The position numbers and the translations under genes were made by a program. 5,946 nucleotides of DNA from NCBI GenBank assembly GCA_016783865.1, contig JADHVS010000262.1:1-5946 (forward strand), read 5' to 3'. The stretch comes from Bacteroidales bacterium (GTDB taxonomy: Bacteria; Bacteroidota; Bacteroidia; Bacteroidales; SM23-62). The notes under the pieces are model-generated. The model did not search any database and was not told where the DNA came from. It saw only the letters and a list, made by a program, of their open reading frames with translations. Shown here piece by piece: positions 1 through 5,946 of the stretch. Position 1 is the stretch's first letter. Each line of letters begins with the position of its first letter.

Positions 1-394
1 TCTCGATGTTGTATGAAGCAGATAAACCAATCTCACGGGTGAAAGCCCGTATCACACGCTGGAAAAACCGGTCGATGGTCTCGATATGAAACCGCGAATA
101 GTTATGCAGGATCAGGCTGATGGCTTTCTGTGCAAAGACCTGCAAATCTTTCCCGGATAATCCGGTTTCCTTTAAAAAATAGTCTTTATGATCTGAATTC
201 GAAAGTGTGGAAAGGGCATACAACTCTTTCAGTATCCTCGATTTCATCTCAGCTGTAGCTTTATTGGTAAAGGTGACCGCCAGGATGTTCCTGAACCGGT
301 TGGGATTGGTTATCATTAAATTGATAAACTCCCTGGTAAGGGTATAGGTCTTACCCGACCCGGCTGAGGCTCTGTATATGTTTAAACCTGGCAA
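1..394 (-). CDS. RecB/AddA-like UvrD-family helicase, N-terminal part (runs off the left edge)
   Basis: This is the first 131 residues of an ATP-dependent superfamily 1A helicase of the RecB/AddA type, which in full length unwinds DNA ends for recombinational repair. Reading the minus strand, residues 8-16 give RASAGSGKT, the Walker A loop. Residues 38-50 (LAVTFTNKATAEM) match the conserved helicase motif Ia region. Residues 104-113 (HIETIDRFFQ) match the segment following motif Ib in this family. There is no ATG near the start. An in-frame TAA at 400-398 is followed after one codon by TTG at 394-392, so TTG is the only sensible start. It places the Walker A where it lies in Bacteroidota homologues, directly at the N-terminus. 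Family members are usually about 1,000 residues or more, so most of the gene lies outside the window. Family assignment is firm; the exact subfamily (AddA or another RecB-like helicase-nuclease) cannot be settled without the C-terminal nuclease domain. Confidence 0.9.
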   Translation of the reverse strand, partial: MPGLNIYRASAGSGKTYTLTREFINLMITNPNRFRNILAVTFTNKATAEMKSRILKELYALSTLSNSDHKDYFLKETGLSGKDLQVFAQKAISLILHNYSRFHIETIDRFFQRVIRAFTREIGLSASYNIE

Positions 395-553
395 AAATTA
401 ATCGTATGAGAAGAATAAAAGTAAGAGGAATAAATGAATTTAGATCATCCGGATATATAAATAATATAATTTAAGTTGCCAGTTGCCTGCCACAAATATC
501 CCGGGCGACGCAACCCAGATTCATAATCTCCCATCTTTGTAAAAAACATTGCA
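395..553. promoter_or_regulatory. Divergent spacer between the helicase and propeller lipoprotein genes
   Basis: This 159-base AT-rich spacer must hold the starts of two divergent transcripts. For the plus-strand gene the best -7 candidate is CATCTTTG at 532-539, one mismatch from the Bacteroidota consensus TAnnTTTG, but no TTG box lies at the expected distance upstream. For the helicase, the minus strand reads TACTTTTA at 423-416, also one mismatch and also without a -33 box. A tandem heptamer, AGTTGCC twice, lies at 474-487. No stable hairpin or open reading frame of its own is evident. Neither promoter call is strong. Confidence 0.35.
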
Positions 554-1573
554 ATGATTTTCAGATATCTTTCGCTCATCGCGATCGCATCCCTAACACT
601 CGCAGGTTGCGAAATAAAAAAGAACGAGGAACAAGTCATTTTTCATGAATTGCCAGGCGGAACTATCCAGGACATGGCTATCGACAGCAACGGCGATATC
701 TGGTTCATAACCAGCAAGATCGATGAAACCATTGAAGTCGAGCCCTGGCGATGCTCCCTTCCTATGAAATTCAGCCTCTCGAAATATGACCATCAAAACT
801 ATACACTTATTGACGAATCGGGAGACGCGCTGATGCAAATAATTTTCGATCATCAAAACAGGCTTTGGGCCCGGGCCTACTATATGATTTACCGGTTTGA
901 CGGTTTGGAAAGAAATGTCATTCTGGATAACACCGAAGGGGAAGCTGGATTTGAGTTTATTACCGTTGACCAGGATAACAATATCTGGGCCGGGGGACAC
1001 AATGCCGGATTGTTCAGAATCAGTGACAATGATATTACCCACTACACAACTGAAAACACCATTATGCCGACAAACAGCGTGATCGCCATCCACGTAGACC
1101 AGCAAAATATCCTCTGGGTGGCCATGTGGAATAATGAGGGCATACTTAAAATTGACGGGAATGAGTGGACGGTTTATAATTCAGATAACTCAGGAATTAC
1201 CAGCCAGAATATCTGGGCGGTAACTGCTACCTCATCAGGGGATGTTTGGATTGGAACGGGCTGGGATAACACGAGTGAGTGTTTGATGAGGTTTGACGGG
1301 GAAAAATGGACCAATCCTGATCCGAAAAATGAATCAGGTGAGAGGATCAGGGGAACCGCCCGAAAACTGGTGACGGATAAAAGTGACAATATATGGACTG
1401 TAATAGACAGCGGACCCGACTACCAGCAGAAACTTTATAAATTCGATGGCTTAGCCTGGAAAACCATAAAAACCATGCCCGTCAACAATCCCATCTCCGA
1501 CATCGAGGTCGATGCAAACAACCGGATCTGGGTATCCACCTACAATGAAGGGTATTTTATACTCGAGAATTAA
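554..1573 (+). CDS. Exported lipoprotein with a seven-blade Reg_prop-type beta-propeller
   Basis: The 339-residue protein begins with a lipoprotein signal: a basic N-terminus, a hydrophobic stretch at residues 5-16, and lipobox LAGC with the lipidated cysteine at position 19. The mature part is a repeat protein whose motif is roughly [ILV]-x-x-D-x-x-[GN]-x-[ILV]-W. I count seven copies, at about residues 38-51, 93-106, 133-146, 176-189, 219-233, 270-282 and 314-327, enough for a closed seven-blade propeller. These resemble the two-component-regulator propeller repeats (Reg_prop) that form the sensor half of hybrid two-component systems in Bacteroidota. Here no histidine kinase, Y_Y_Y domain or transmembrane helix follows; the protein ends after the last blade. 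A longer insertion between blades 1 and 2 (about 54-90) carries Cys67. Ligand and partner are unknown. Most likely it sits lipid-anchored in the envelope; surface exposure is not shown, since the residues after the cysteine (EIKKNEE) are only a weak lipoprotein export signal. Confidence 0.85.
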   Translation: MIFRYLSLIAIASLTLAGCEIKKNEEQVIFHELPGGTIQDMAIDSNGDIWFITSKIDETIEVEPWRCSLPMKFSLSKYDHQNYTLIDESGDALMQIIFDHQNRLWARAYYMIYRFDGLERNVILDNTEGEAGFEFITVDQDNNIWAGGHNAGLFRISDNDITHYTTENTIMPTNSVIAIHVDQQNILWVAMWNNEGILKIDGNEWTVYNSDNSGITSQNIWAVTATSSGDVWIGTGWDNTSECLMRFDGEKWTNPDPKNESGERIRGTARKLVTDKSDNIWTVIDSGPDYQQKLYKFDGLAWKTIKTMPVNNPISDIEVDANNRIWVSTYNEGYFILEN

Positions 1574-1640
1574 TTCCCGTTTTACAGACTTCTGGTATTG
1601 TTTTTGCGGAAATAATTGTGAATACTAATACATTATTTCA
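1574..1640 (+). promoter_or_regulatory. Short spacer with a possible weak promoter
   Basis: The 67 bases between the propeller gene and the M48-like gene contain TGTTTTTG at 1599-1606, one mismatch from TAnnTTTG, but no TTG element about 20 bases upstream. No terminator hairpin follows the upstream stop codon. Read-through from the propeller gene is therefore as likely as a separate promoter. Confidence 0.25.
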
Positions 1641-2960
1641 GTGAAAAAATATACCCTTTTACTGCTCGCATTATTACCACTATATATCCTTAATTCCCAG
1701 CCTGTTTATAAAGGAATTTTACTTAAAAATTTTAATCAATACCAACCGGGTGATACACTGAAGGTATACGGAGCCCAGTCAGATTATCCAGACCATCCGA
1801 AATTCCTTGTAAAATCACATTATGGCTATATATATATCGGTTCAGAGTCAATAAAGGTGATGGATGAGGGTATGGATTATTGGGAGAAACTCTGGTTTGA
1901 AAACCGCGCGGCATACATTCACAACAATGGGTGGAAGATAAAGCAGAGAGACCTGTTAATGAATGACTTCCGGACCTATATGACAGAAATGGAAAAAAAT
2001 GAGCTCCTTATCCGGGATGAGTTTATTGCGGACTACTTTCGCCAGCTGGTACTGATGATCCATCCCGGAAAATTAATACGGCCTGATGAAAAGCAGATCG
2101 ACATTGTTATCCTGAGTTCCCCCGAATCCGAGATATTTGCTTTTAATTGTGGTACCATTGTTATTACCACCAGCAAAATAGCTGAAATAGAGAATGAAGA
2201 GCAACTGGTAAAATTGCTGTCCCGTTATGTCGCGCACCTGGTCCTCGAAGATAACCTGGATAACCTGATCGATGAGATGGAGGCTCAGGAGGCAGCTGAT
2301 TTTTTTGTTGTTGTTGCCACCATAGCCTCAGCCATTGCCATGACATCAAGCAACATTAAGCGTGGCACTTCTTACAGACTGGGTGATGCTTTGTTTGTTG
2401 GCGACCTCACCTCGACTATTTCTCATGCCCTGATATCGTCGATCGGGGCAGATTATACCTGTCAGCAGGTCTCAAGGGCAAAACATAATGCTGCCATAAC
2501 AGTAAGCAATTTACAGGCTCAGGGTGTTCAATTCAATGAAGGAAAGGCTTATACGATCAGGATCACGCCCGTGCTGAAAAACCTTGCCTGGCAATCATAC
2601 TATCAAAATGATTATGATCGCTCCCGTGAAATCCTCGACCGAATATTTGAAATCGGGATAGAAGATGAAGAGGATTACCTGTTACTGGCAAAATTGTACC
2701 GTGCCACGATTGGAAACGAAGAAGGCTTGCAGCTTGCACTCGATGCAATAAATAAAGCAGAAGACCTGGATGATTTCAATTTCGTTGAGGTGCTGTTTGA
2801 GAAAGGCATGATCTTGATGTGGATGGGAGAATACCTGGAAGCAAAAATTGCTTTTAATGAATTTCTTTCCGTAACAGAGGAGGTTGGCGGCGATCCGGAC
2901 GAGATAAAGGAAGCAAAGAGAATGGTGATCCGTTGCGGCCAGCTCCTTGGCGAAAGGTAG
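1641..2960 (+). CDS. Secreted M48-like pseudopeptidase with C-terminal TPR-like repeats
   Basis: The 439-residue protein starts at GTG; an N-terminal signal peptide (MKK, then a Leu-rich core at 5-17, probable cleavage LNS|Q after Ser19) supports this start. Residues about 36-75 resemble a small SH3-like beta domain. Residues about 130-295 follow the M48 metallopeptidase layout: a helix at 121-140, a strand (IDIVILSSPESEIFAF, 153-168), then GTIVITTSKI (171-180), then the active-site helix. At the HEXXH position the sequence reads RYVAH (195-199), so the first zinc histidine and the catalytic glutamate are lost. The hydrophobic stretch usual after that helix is present (221-236). The later E-x-x-A-D motif reads VSRAK (277-281), so the third zinc ligand is lost too. 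Residues about 312-415 form TPR-like helix pairs, as in M48-TPR proteins such as BepA. I infer a catalytically dead, periplasmic or envelope scaffold or chaperone-like protein. The function is not known. Confidence 0.75.
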   Translation: MKKYTLLLLALLPLYILNSQPVYKGILLKNFNQYQPGDTLKVYGAQSDYPDHPKFLVKSHYGYIYIGSESIKVMDEGMDYWEKLWFENRAAYIHNNGWKIKQRDLLMNDFRTYMTEMEKNELLIRDEFIADYFRQLVLMIHPGKLIRPDEKQIDIVILSSPESEIFAFNCGTIVITTSKIAEIENEEQLVKLLSRYVAHLVLEDNLDNLIDEMEAQEAADFFVVVATIASAIAMTSSNIKRGTSYRLGDALFVGDLTSTISHALISSIGADYTCQQVSRAKHNAAITVSNLQAQGVQFNEGKAYTIRITPVLKNLAWQSYYQNDYDRSREILDRIFEIGIEDEEDYLLLAKLYRATIGNEEGLQLALDAINKAEDLDDFNFVEVLFEKGMILMWMGEYLEAKIAFNEFLSVTEEVGGDPDEIKEAKRMVIRCGQLLGER

Positions 2961-3104
2961 ACATTAACTTTGTTTCAGTCTGAAGAATCTATCCTGCCCA
3001 ATTCCCATTCCCCTCCCCCATCGATTTACAACTCACCACTCACCATTCATCGATTTTTTTCATAGATTTATCTTTGAGATTGAGATCACATATCATTTCC
3101 CTTT
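2961..3104 (+). promoter_or_regulatory. Spacer with Bacteroidota -7 elements upstream of the surface protein gene
   Basis: TATCTTTG at 3069-3076 is an exact match to the Bacteroidota -7 consensus TAnnTTTG and lies 28 bases before the ATG at 3105, giving a short AT-rich leader. At the expected -33 position there is only TTC (3046-3048), a near match to TTG. A second exact match, TAACTTTG at 2965-2972, sits right after the upstream stop, with a TTG at 2947-2949 that is a few bases too close. A promoter here would make the surface protein gene transcriptionally separate from the M48-like gene. No terminator hairpin is visible. Confidence 0.55.
3019..3056. repeat. Tandem heptamer flanked by a 9-base direct repeat
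   Basis: ACTCACC occurs twice in tandem at 3031-3044, followed by a degenerate third unit, ATTCATC. The pair is flanked by direct copies of CATCGATTT at 3019-3027 and 3048-3056, a period of 29 bases. The preceding stretch (about 2997-3020) is C/T-rich and loosely repetitive. These could be regulator half-sites or simple slippage products. Confidence 0.5.
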
Positions 3105-5552
3105 ATGATTGGTAAAGTTAACAGGCTGAAGCACCTGACTGGGATGTTCCTGATAATTTTATCGGGATCAGGTTTCTGCTATTCCCAGACACATTTTACC
3201 CAGCCTGTAATTAACCGGTACTCCAGGGTAACTGACTTTAATAATGTAAATCCTGCCGACAGCGATACGATTGAAATTAATGATCCCCAGTACTTTACAA
3301 CAGGAGACCGGGTAATCATAATGGTCATGAAGGGAGCGGAGATCTATACCCCGCAAAATCTGCCGGGATTCCCCAATTTCTGGGGCAAAATATCCAATAT
3401 TCACAATACGGGTTATTACTCGGTCCACACTATTTCTGAAATATCCGGTAACCTGGTTATGCTCTCCTCATCCTTTCCCGCAATAAAAAAAGGAGTTGAA
3501 GGTGAGATCATCCAGCTCATACGGGTTCCCGAAGTCCTGACAGCAATCCTTGATTCTTCTGTAACATGCCAGGCCTGGGATCCGGTAACCGGAACAGGCG
3601 GAGTTCTGGCCCTTTTCGCTGATAACAAAATTGTCATAAACAAAGGAATAGATGTCACGGGGAAAGGATTTAAAGGAGCGGATCCCACCAACGACTATTT
3701 CAAAGGAGAATGCTCAGTTGCCCGGGATACGTTTTACCTGGATGATGCTGTGAACAGTGCCGGTAAGAAGGGTGAAGGGATAGTATTTGCAGGATTTTCA
3801 TATACCAGGGGATTGGGCTATGCGGCCAACGCCGGAGGAGGAGGTAATGGCAGGTTTTCCGGAGGTGCGGGTGGTGGTCAATATGGGACAGGTGGACAAG
3901 GAGGCAAAGAGTCTGAGAATTGTTCACCCATCCAAAACTATGGCGGAAACGGACGATATATTCCATCCGGCTTTTTCACCAATACCGACACCTATAAAAA
4001 CCGCGCCTACCTGGGAGGTGGTGGAGGTTGCAGTACCCAGAATCCCGACAGCTCAAGAATTGCAACCCGTGGTGGAAATGGCGGAGGCATTGTCATCCTC
4101 ATTACAGATACACTGACCACCTATAAATCCACTACCATCAGAGCCAATGGTGAAAGCGTCACCGACACAGCTACAGCCGGTGGTAGTGGCGGCGGTGGTG
4201 CCGGCATGATCATCCTTGATGTAAAGAGATATGAAGGTGAATTTTCTTTAAGGGTCAGGGGTGGCAATGGGGGATTCACCAGCGAGGACGAGTTAACCGG
4301 ACCGGGCGGTTTCGGAGGCGGAGGATTTATCTGGTTTTCCGGAGATAGTCTTCCTGATCATGTTTCGGTTGATACCCTCAACGGCAGCGCAGGACTGAAT
4401 GCACTGACCAATTCAACCCGTGGTGCCATAACATCGTCGGTCAGGACCGGTTCCATGACCGGAAACCTGGTCATACCAATGGCAGGTAATCTATTCAACA
4501 CATTATCTGAAAAACATGTTTACTGCGGAGGTGTTGTCGACCAGCCTCTTCCCGCAACGGCTCCCAAGGGGGGGAATGGGATTTATACGTTTGAATGGAT
4601 ACAATCAGACGATCAGATGACCTGGACTACTGCAGATGGCGGATCCGACCAGCAGGACTATCTGCCTCAGGCAGATGCAGATACTATGTACTACAGGAGA
4701 ATAATCACTTCTGCAGGCACCAGCGACACCAGCAACATCATTCAAATGATCCTGTTGCCGGATATCCTGAATAACCAGATAATGGGCGGAGGAACGGTTT
4801 GTGATAATGAATCGCCTGGCGAACTGGTACAGGACGGCCCGGAAGTATCAGGAGGAGCAGGCTCCTTTTCTTACAAATGGGAAATCAGGGGCACGCTGGA
4901 TTTTGATCAGGCCCCGGGGGTAAATACTATGGTTAGTTATTTCCCACCGCAACTTTCAATCAACACAAAATTGAGAAGGGTTGTTTATTCAGATCAATGT
5001 AAAACTTACAGCAATGAAGTAGAATTCGTGGTGGACAAATTGCCCTGGTTTATCAGACAGCCCGAAGCGGATACCATCGATAGCCAGAGCACAAATGTTT
5101 TCAGTGTTCAGGCAGAGGGTACTGCCCCCCTGTCCTACCAGTGGTATTTCGATGAAACCGAGATTGATGCCGGAACCAATCCATCATATGCAATCGTTGG
5201 GGCCAGATCATCACAAAGCGGGAATTATTACTGCAGGGTCAGCAACAACTGTGGTTCAGTATACAGTGATACAGCCGTATTGTACGTTATTCCCGGATTA
5301 GCACCGGATAAAACCTTCGAACCAGATTATACTGTGAATATATTCCCAAATCCAGCCACAAACTATATCCTGATCCAGACAGATAATCCTGAGCCTTTTA
5401 AGGTAGAATTTTACAATCTTTTAGGAGAAAAGATAATTGAAGCAGTCAACCAGTATATGATATCCACCGGAAATCTATCTGAAGGTATTTACATCGTCCG
5501 TTGCTTTTCAAATACCACACTTGTTTCTGTGAACAGATTGGTAATTAAATAA
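3105..5552 (+). CDS. T9SS-secreted modular surface protein: glycine-rich core, Ig-like modules, type A sorting domain
   Basis: The 815-residue protein starts with a signal peptide (basic residues 4-9, hydrophobic 11-20, likely cleavage CYS|Q after residue 27). Residues about 30-190 form a beta-rich domain of a kind seen at the N-terminus of large Bacteroidota surface proteins. Residues about 243-407 are rich in glycine clusters separated by short polar or beta segments. Two related modules follow, at about 470-552 and 560-643, each with a Cys-Gly-rich opening, a GG-x-G-x-[YF]-x-[YF]-x-W core (Trp498, Trp592) and a late strand (YYRRIITS, LRRVVYSD). Residues about 648-728 are an Ig-like domain with QW at 679-680 and YYCRVSNNCGS at 708-718. 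The C-terminus is a type A T9SS sorting domain: VNIFPNP (744-750), FYNLLGEKI (769-777), LSEGIYIVR (791-799) and terminal RLVIK. The protein should be exported through the outer membrane and anchored or released. An adhesin or matrix role is inferred; no enzyme motif is visible. Confidence 0.9.
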   Translation: MIGKVNRLKHLTGMFLIILSGSGFCYSQTHFTQPVINRYSRVTDFNNVNPADSDTIEINDPQYFTTGDRVIIMVMKGAEIYTPQNLPGFPNFWGKISNIHNTGYYSVHTISEISGNLVMLSSSFPAIKKGVEGEIIQLIRVPEVLTAILDSSVTCQAWDPVTGTGGVLALFADNKIVINKGIDVTGKGFKGADPTNDYFKGECSVARDTFYLDDAVNSAGKKGEGIVFAGFSYTRGLGYAANAGGGGNGRFSGGAGGGQYGTGGQGGKESENCSPIQNYGGNGRYIPSGFFTNTDTYKNRAYLGGGGGCSTQNPDSSRIATRGGNGGGIVILITDTLTTYKSTTIRANGESVTDTATAGGSGGGGAGMIILDVKRYEGEFSLRVRGGNGGFTSEDELTGPGGFGGGGFIWFSGDSLPDHVSVDTLNGSAGLNALTNSTRGAITSSVRTGSMTGNLVIPMAGNLFNTLSEKHVYCGGVVDQPLPATAPKGGNGIYTFEWIQSDDQMTWTTADGGSDQQDYLPQADADTMYYRRIITSAGTSDTSNIIQMILLPDILNNQIMGGGTVCDNESPGELVQDGPEVSGGAGSFSYKWEIRGTLDFDQAPGVNTMVSYFPPQLSINTKLRRVVYSDQCKTYSNEVEFVVDKLPWFIRQPEADTIDSQSTNVFSVQAEGTAPLSYQWYFDETEIDAGTNPSYAIVGARSSQSGNYYCRVSNNCGSVYSDTAVLYVIPGLAPDKTFEPDYTVNIFPNPATNYILIQTDNPEPFKVEFYNLLGEKIIEAVNQYMISTGNLSEGIYIVRCFSNTTLVSVNRLVIK
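3831..4325 (+). repeat. Glycine-rich segment within the surface protein
   Basis: This in-frame stretch (residues 243-407 of the surface protein) contains seven or so glycine clusters: AGGGGNG (243-249), GGAGGG (253-258), GTGGQGG (261-267), GGGGG (304-308), GGNGGG (323-328), GGSGGGGAG (359-367) and GGFGGGG (401-407). The spacers hold hydrophobic beta-strand segments such as GIVILITDTL (328-337) and GMIILDV (367-373). The alternation suggests a repetitive beta fold with glycine turns rather than pure disorder. GGN/GGW codon runs make the DNA repetitive and create long shadow frames. Confidence 0.7.
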
Positions 5553-5563
5553 AATATCTTCAA

Positions 5564-5946
5564 GTGAAACAATTGATTCATTCATGGCTTAAGGAATACT
5601 GGGTGATCATCGCTTTCATCCTGGCCAAGCTTTTAATTCACTTTCCCACCAACATCATTTACGAACTTCAGCGGGATGCATTTCTCTACAGCACCCTGGG
5701 GGAACACCTGGCATGGGGTTACCATTCTGTACCGCCATCTATAGGTGTATTTGCAAATATTTCCAGGTTCCTTTTCGGGGATACAACTTTCGCACTAAGG
5801 TTTTTTCCGACAGTTACCGGGGCATCCTCAATCCTTCTGATCGGATTGATGGTCAGGGAAATGGGAGGCAATAAGCTGGCCCAGTTCATAGCGTGTCTTG
5901 CTTTTCTGACAGCCCCATCCTTCCTGCGTTCCAACACTCTGTTCCA
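5564..5946 (+). CDS. GT39/ArnT-like membrane glycosyltransferase, N-terminal part (runs off the right edge)
   Basis: The open frame gives 127 residues before the window ends. The GTG at 5564 is the best start: an in-frame TAA lies at 5546-5548, and the next in-frame ATG is codon 96, far inside the first domain. A first transmembrane helix spans about residues 12-28. It is followed by a loop ending ELQRDAFLYSTLGEHLAWGY (34-53) and then PP at 57-58. This is the signature of the first periplasmic loop of the PMT_2/GT39 family, where an acidic residue (here Asp38 or Glu34) is the likely catalytic base. Further hydrophobic segments follow at about 79-97 and 105-121. Family members transfer sugars from polyprenyl-phosphate donors to proteins, lipid A or other acceptors; the acceptor cannot be told from this fragment. 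The start lies 11 bases after the surface protein stop, which suggests one transcript. Confidence 0.85.
   Translation, partial: MKQLIHSWLKEYWVIIAFILAKLLIHFPTNIIYELQRDAFLYSTLGEHLAWGYHSVPPSIGVFANISRFLFGDTTFALRFFPTVTGASSILLIGLMVREMGGNKLAQFIACLAFLTAPSFLRSNTLF

Noticed and set aside
445..639. 64-residue minus-strand frame across the spacer and the start of the propeller gene
   Set aside because: It overlaps the lipoprotein signal-peptide region and the likely promoter, and the protein resembles nothing I know. A small divergent gene here is not supported.
593..1105. 170-residue open frame on the minus strand inside the propeller gene
   Set aside because: It lies wholly antisense to a well-supported lipoprotein gene with seven recognisable repeats. 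The translation shows no domain, signal or compositional sense, and the openness follows from the repeat codons of the plus strand.
2961..3018. Possible terminator after the M48-like gene
   Set aside because: I looked for an inverted repeat followed by a T run and found none; the T run at 3054-3060 is preceded only by the ATCGAT palindrome, which is too short to act as a stem.
3165..3185. Possible lipobox at Cys25 of the surface protein signal peptide
   Set aside because: The residue before the cysteine is Phe (SGFC), which does not fit a lipobox; an ordinary signal peptidase I site after CYS fits better, and T9SS cargo normally uses that route.
3168..3966. Three minus-strand frames of 86-91 residues opposite the surface protein gene
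   Set aside because: They are antisense to an 815-codon gene with signal peptide and sorting domain, and none shows a coherent protein sequence.
3787..4116. 109-residue plus-strand frame overlapping the glycine-rich segment
   Set aside because: It is the alternative frame of the GGN-rich stretch; repetitive glycine codons rarely produce stops in the shifted frame. Its sequence has no recognisable feature.
5719..5937. 72-residue minus-strand frame inside the glycosyltransferase gene
   Set aside because: The plus strand carries a clear PMT_2/GT39 loop and membrane helices over the same bases; the antisense frame is a shadow.

Overview
The window looks like chromosomal DNA from a member of the Bacteroidota, probably class Bacteroidia. 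The strongest evidence is a type IX secretion system (T9SS) type A sorting domain at the C-terminus of the largest protein. Supporting evidence is a TATCTTTG element matching the Bacteroidota -7 consensus TAnnTTTG, the lack of clear Shine-Dalgarno sequences, and non-ATG starts in AT-rich leaders. No RNA gene, mobile element, CRISPR array or integration scar is visible. Genus cannot be judged from the sequence alone.

Layout. Bases 1-394 (minus strand, running off the left edge) encode the N-terminus of a RecB/AddA-like UvrD-family helicase, with its Walker A motif almost at the start codon. A 159-base divergent spacer follows, and then everything reads on the plus strand. The plus-strand genes are a seven-blade propeller lipoprotein (554-1573), a secreted M48-peptidase-like protein with TPR-like repeats whose zinc-binding motif is destroyed (1641-2960), a modular T9SS-secreted surface protein with a glycine-rich core (3105-5552), and the N-terminus of a membrane glycosyltransferase of the GT39/ArnT type (5564-5946, running off the right edge). 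The two internal spacers are 67 and 144 bases. The second holds short tandem and direct repeats and the best promoter candidate.

How the genes fit together. The three complete genes all encode exported proteins: a lipoprotein, a periplasmic or outer-membrane-associated protein, and an extracellular protein. The surface protein and the glycosyltransferase are 11 bases apart and are probably co-transcribed. The surface protein carries eight matches to the Bacteroides O-glycosylation sequon, so a surface-glycosylation link is possible but unproven. The helicase is a housekeeping DNA-repair gene read in the opposite direction and need not be related. The most unusual item is the apparent pseudopeptidase. 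I see no convincing sign of a wholly new multi-gene system.
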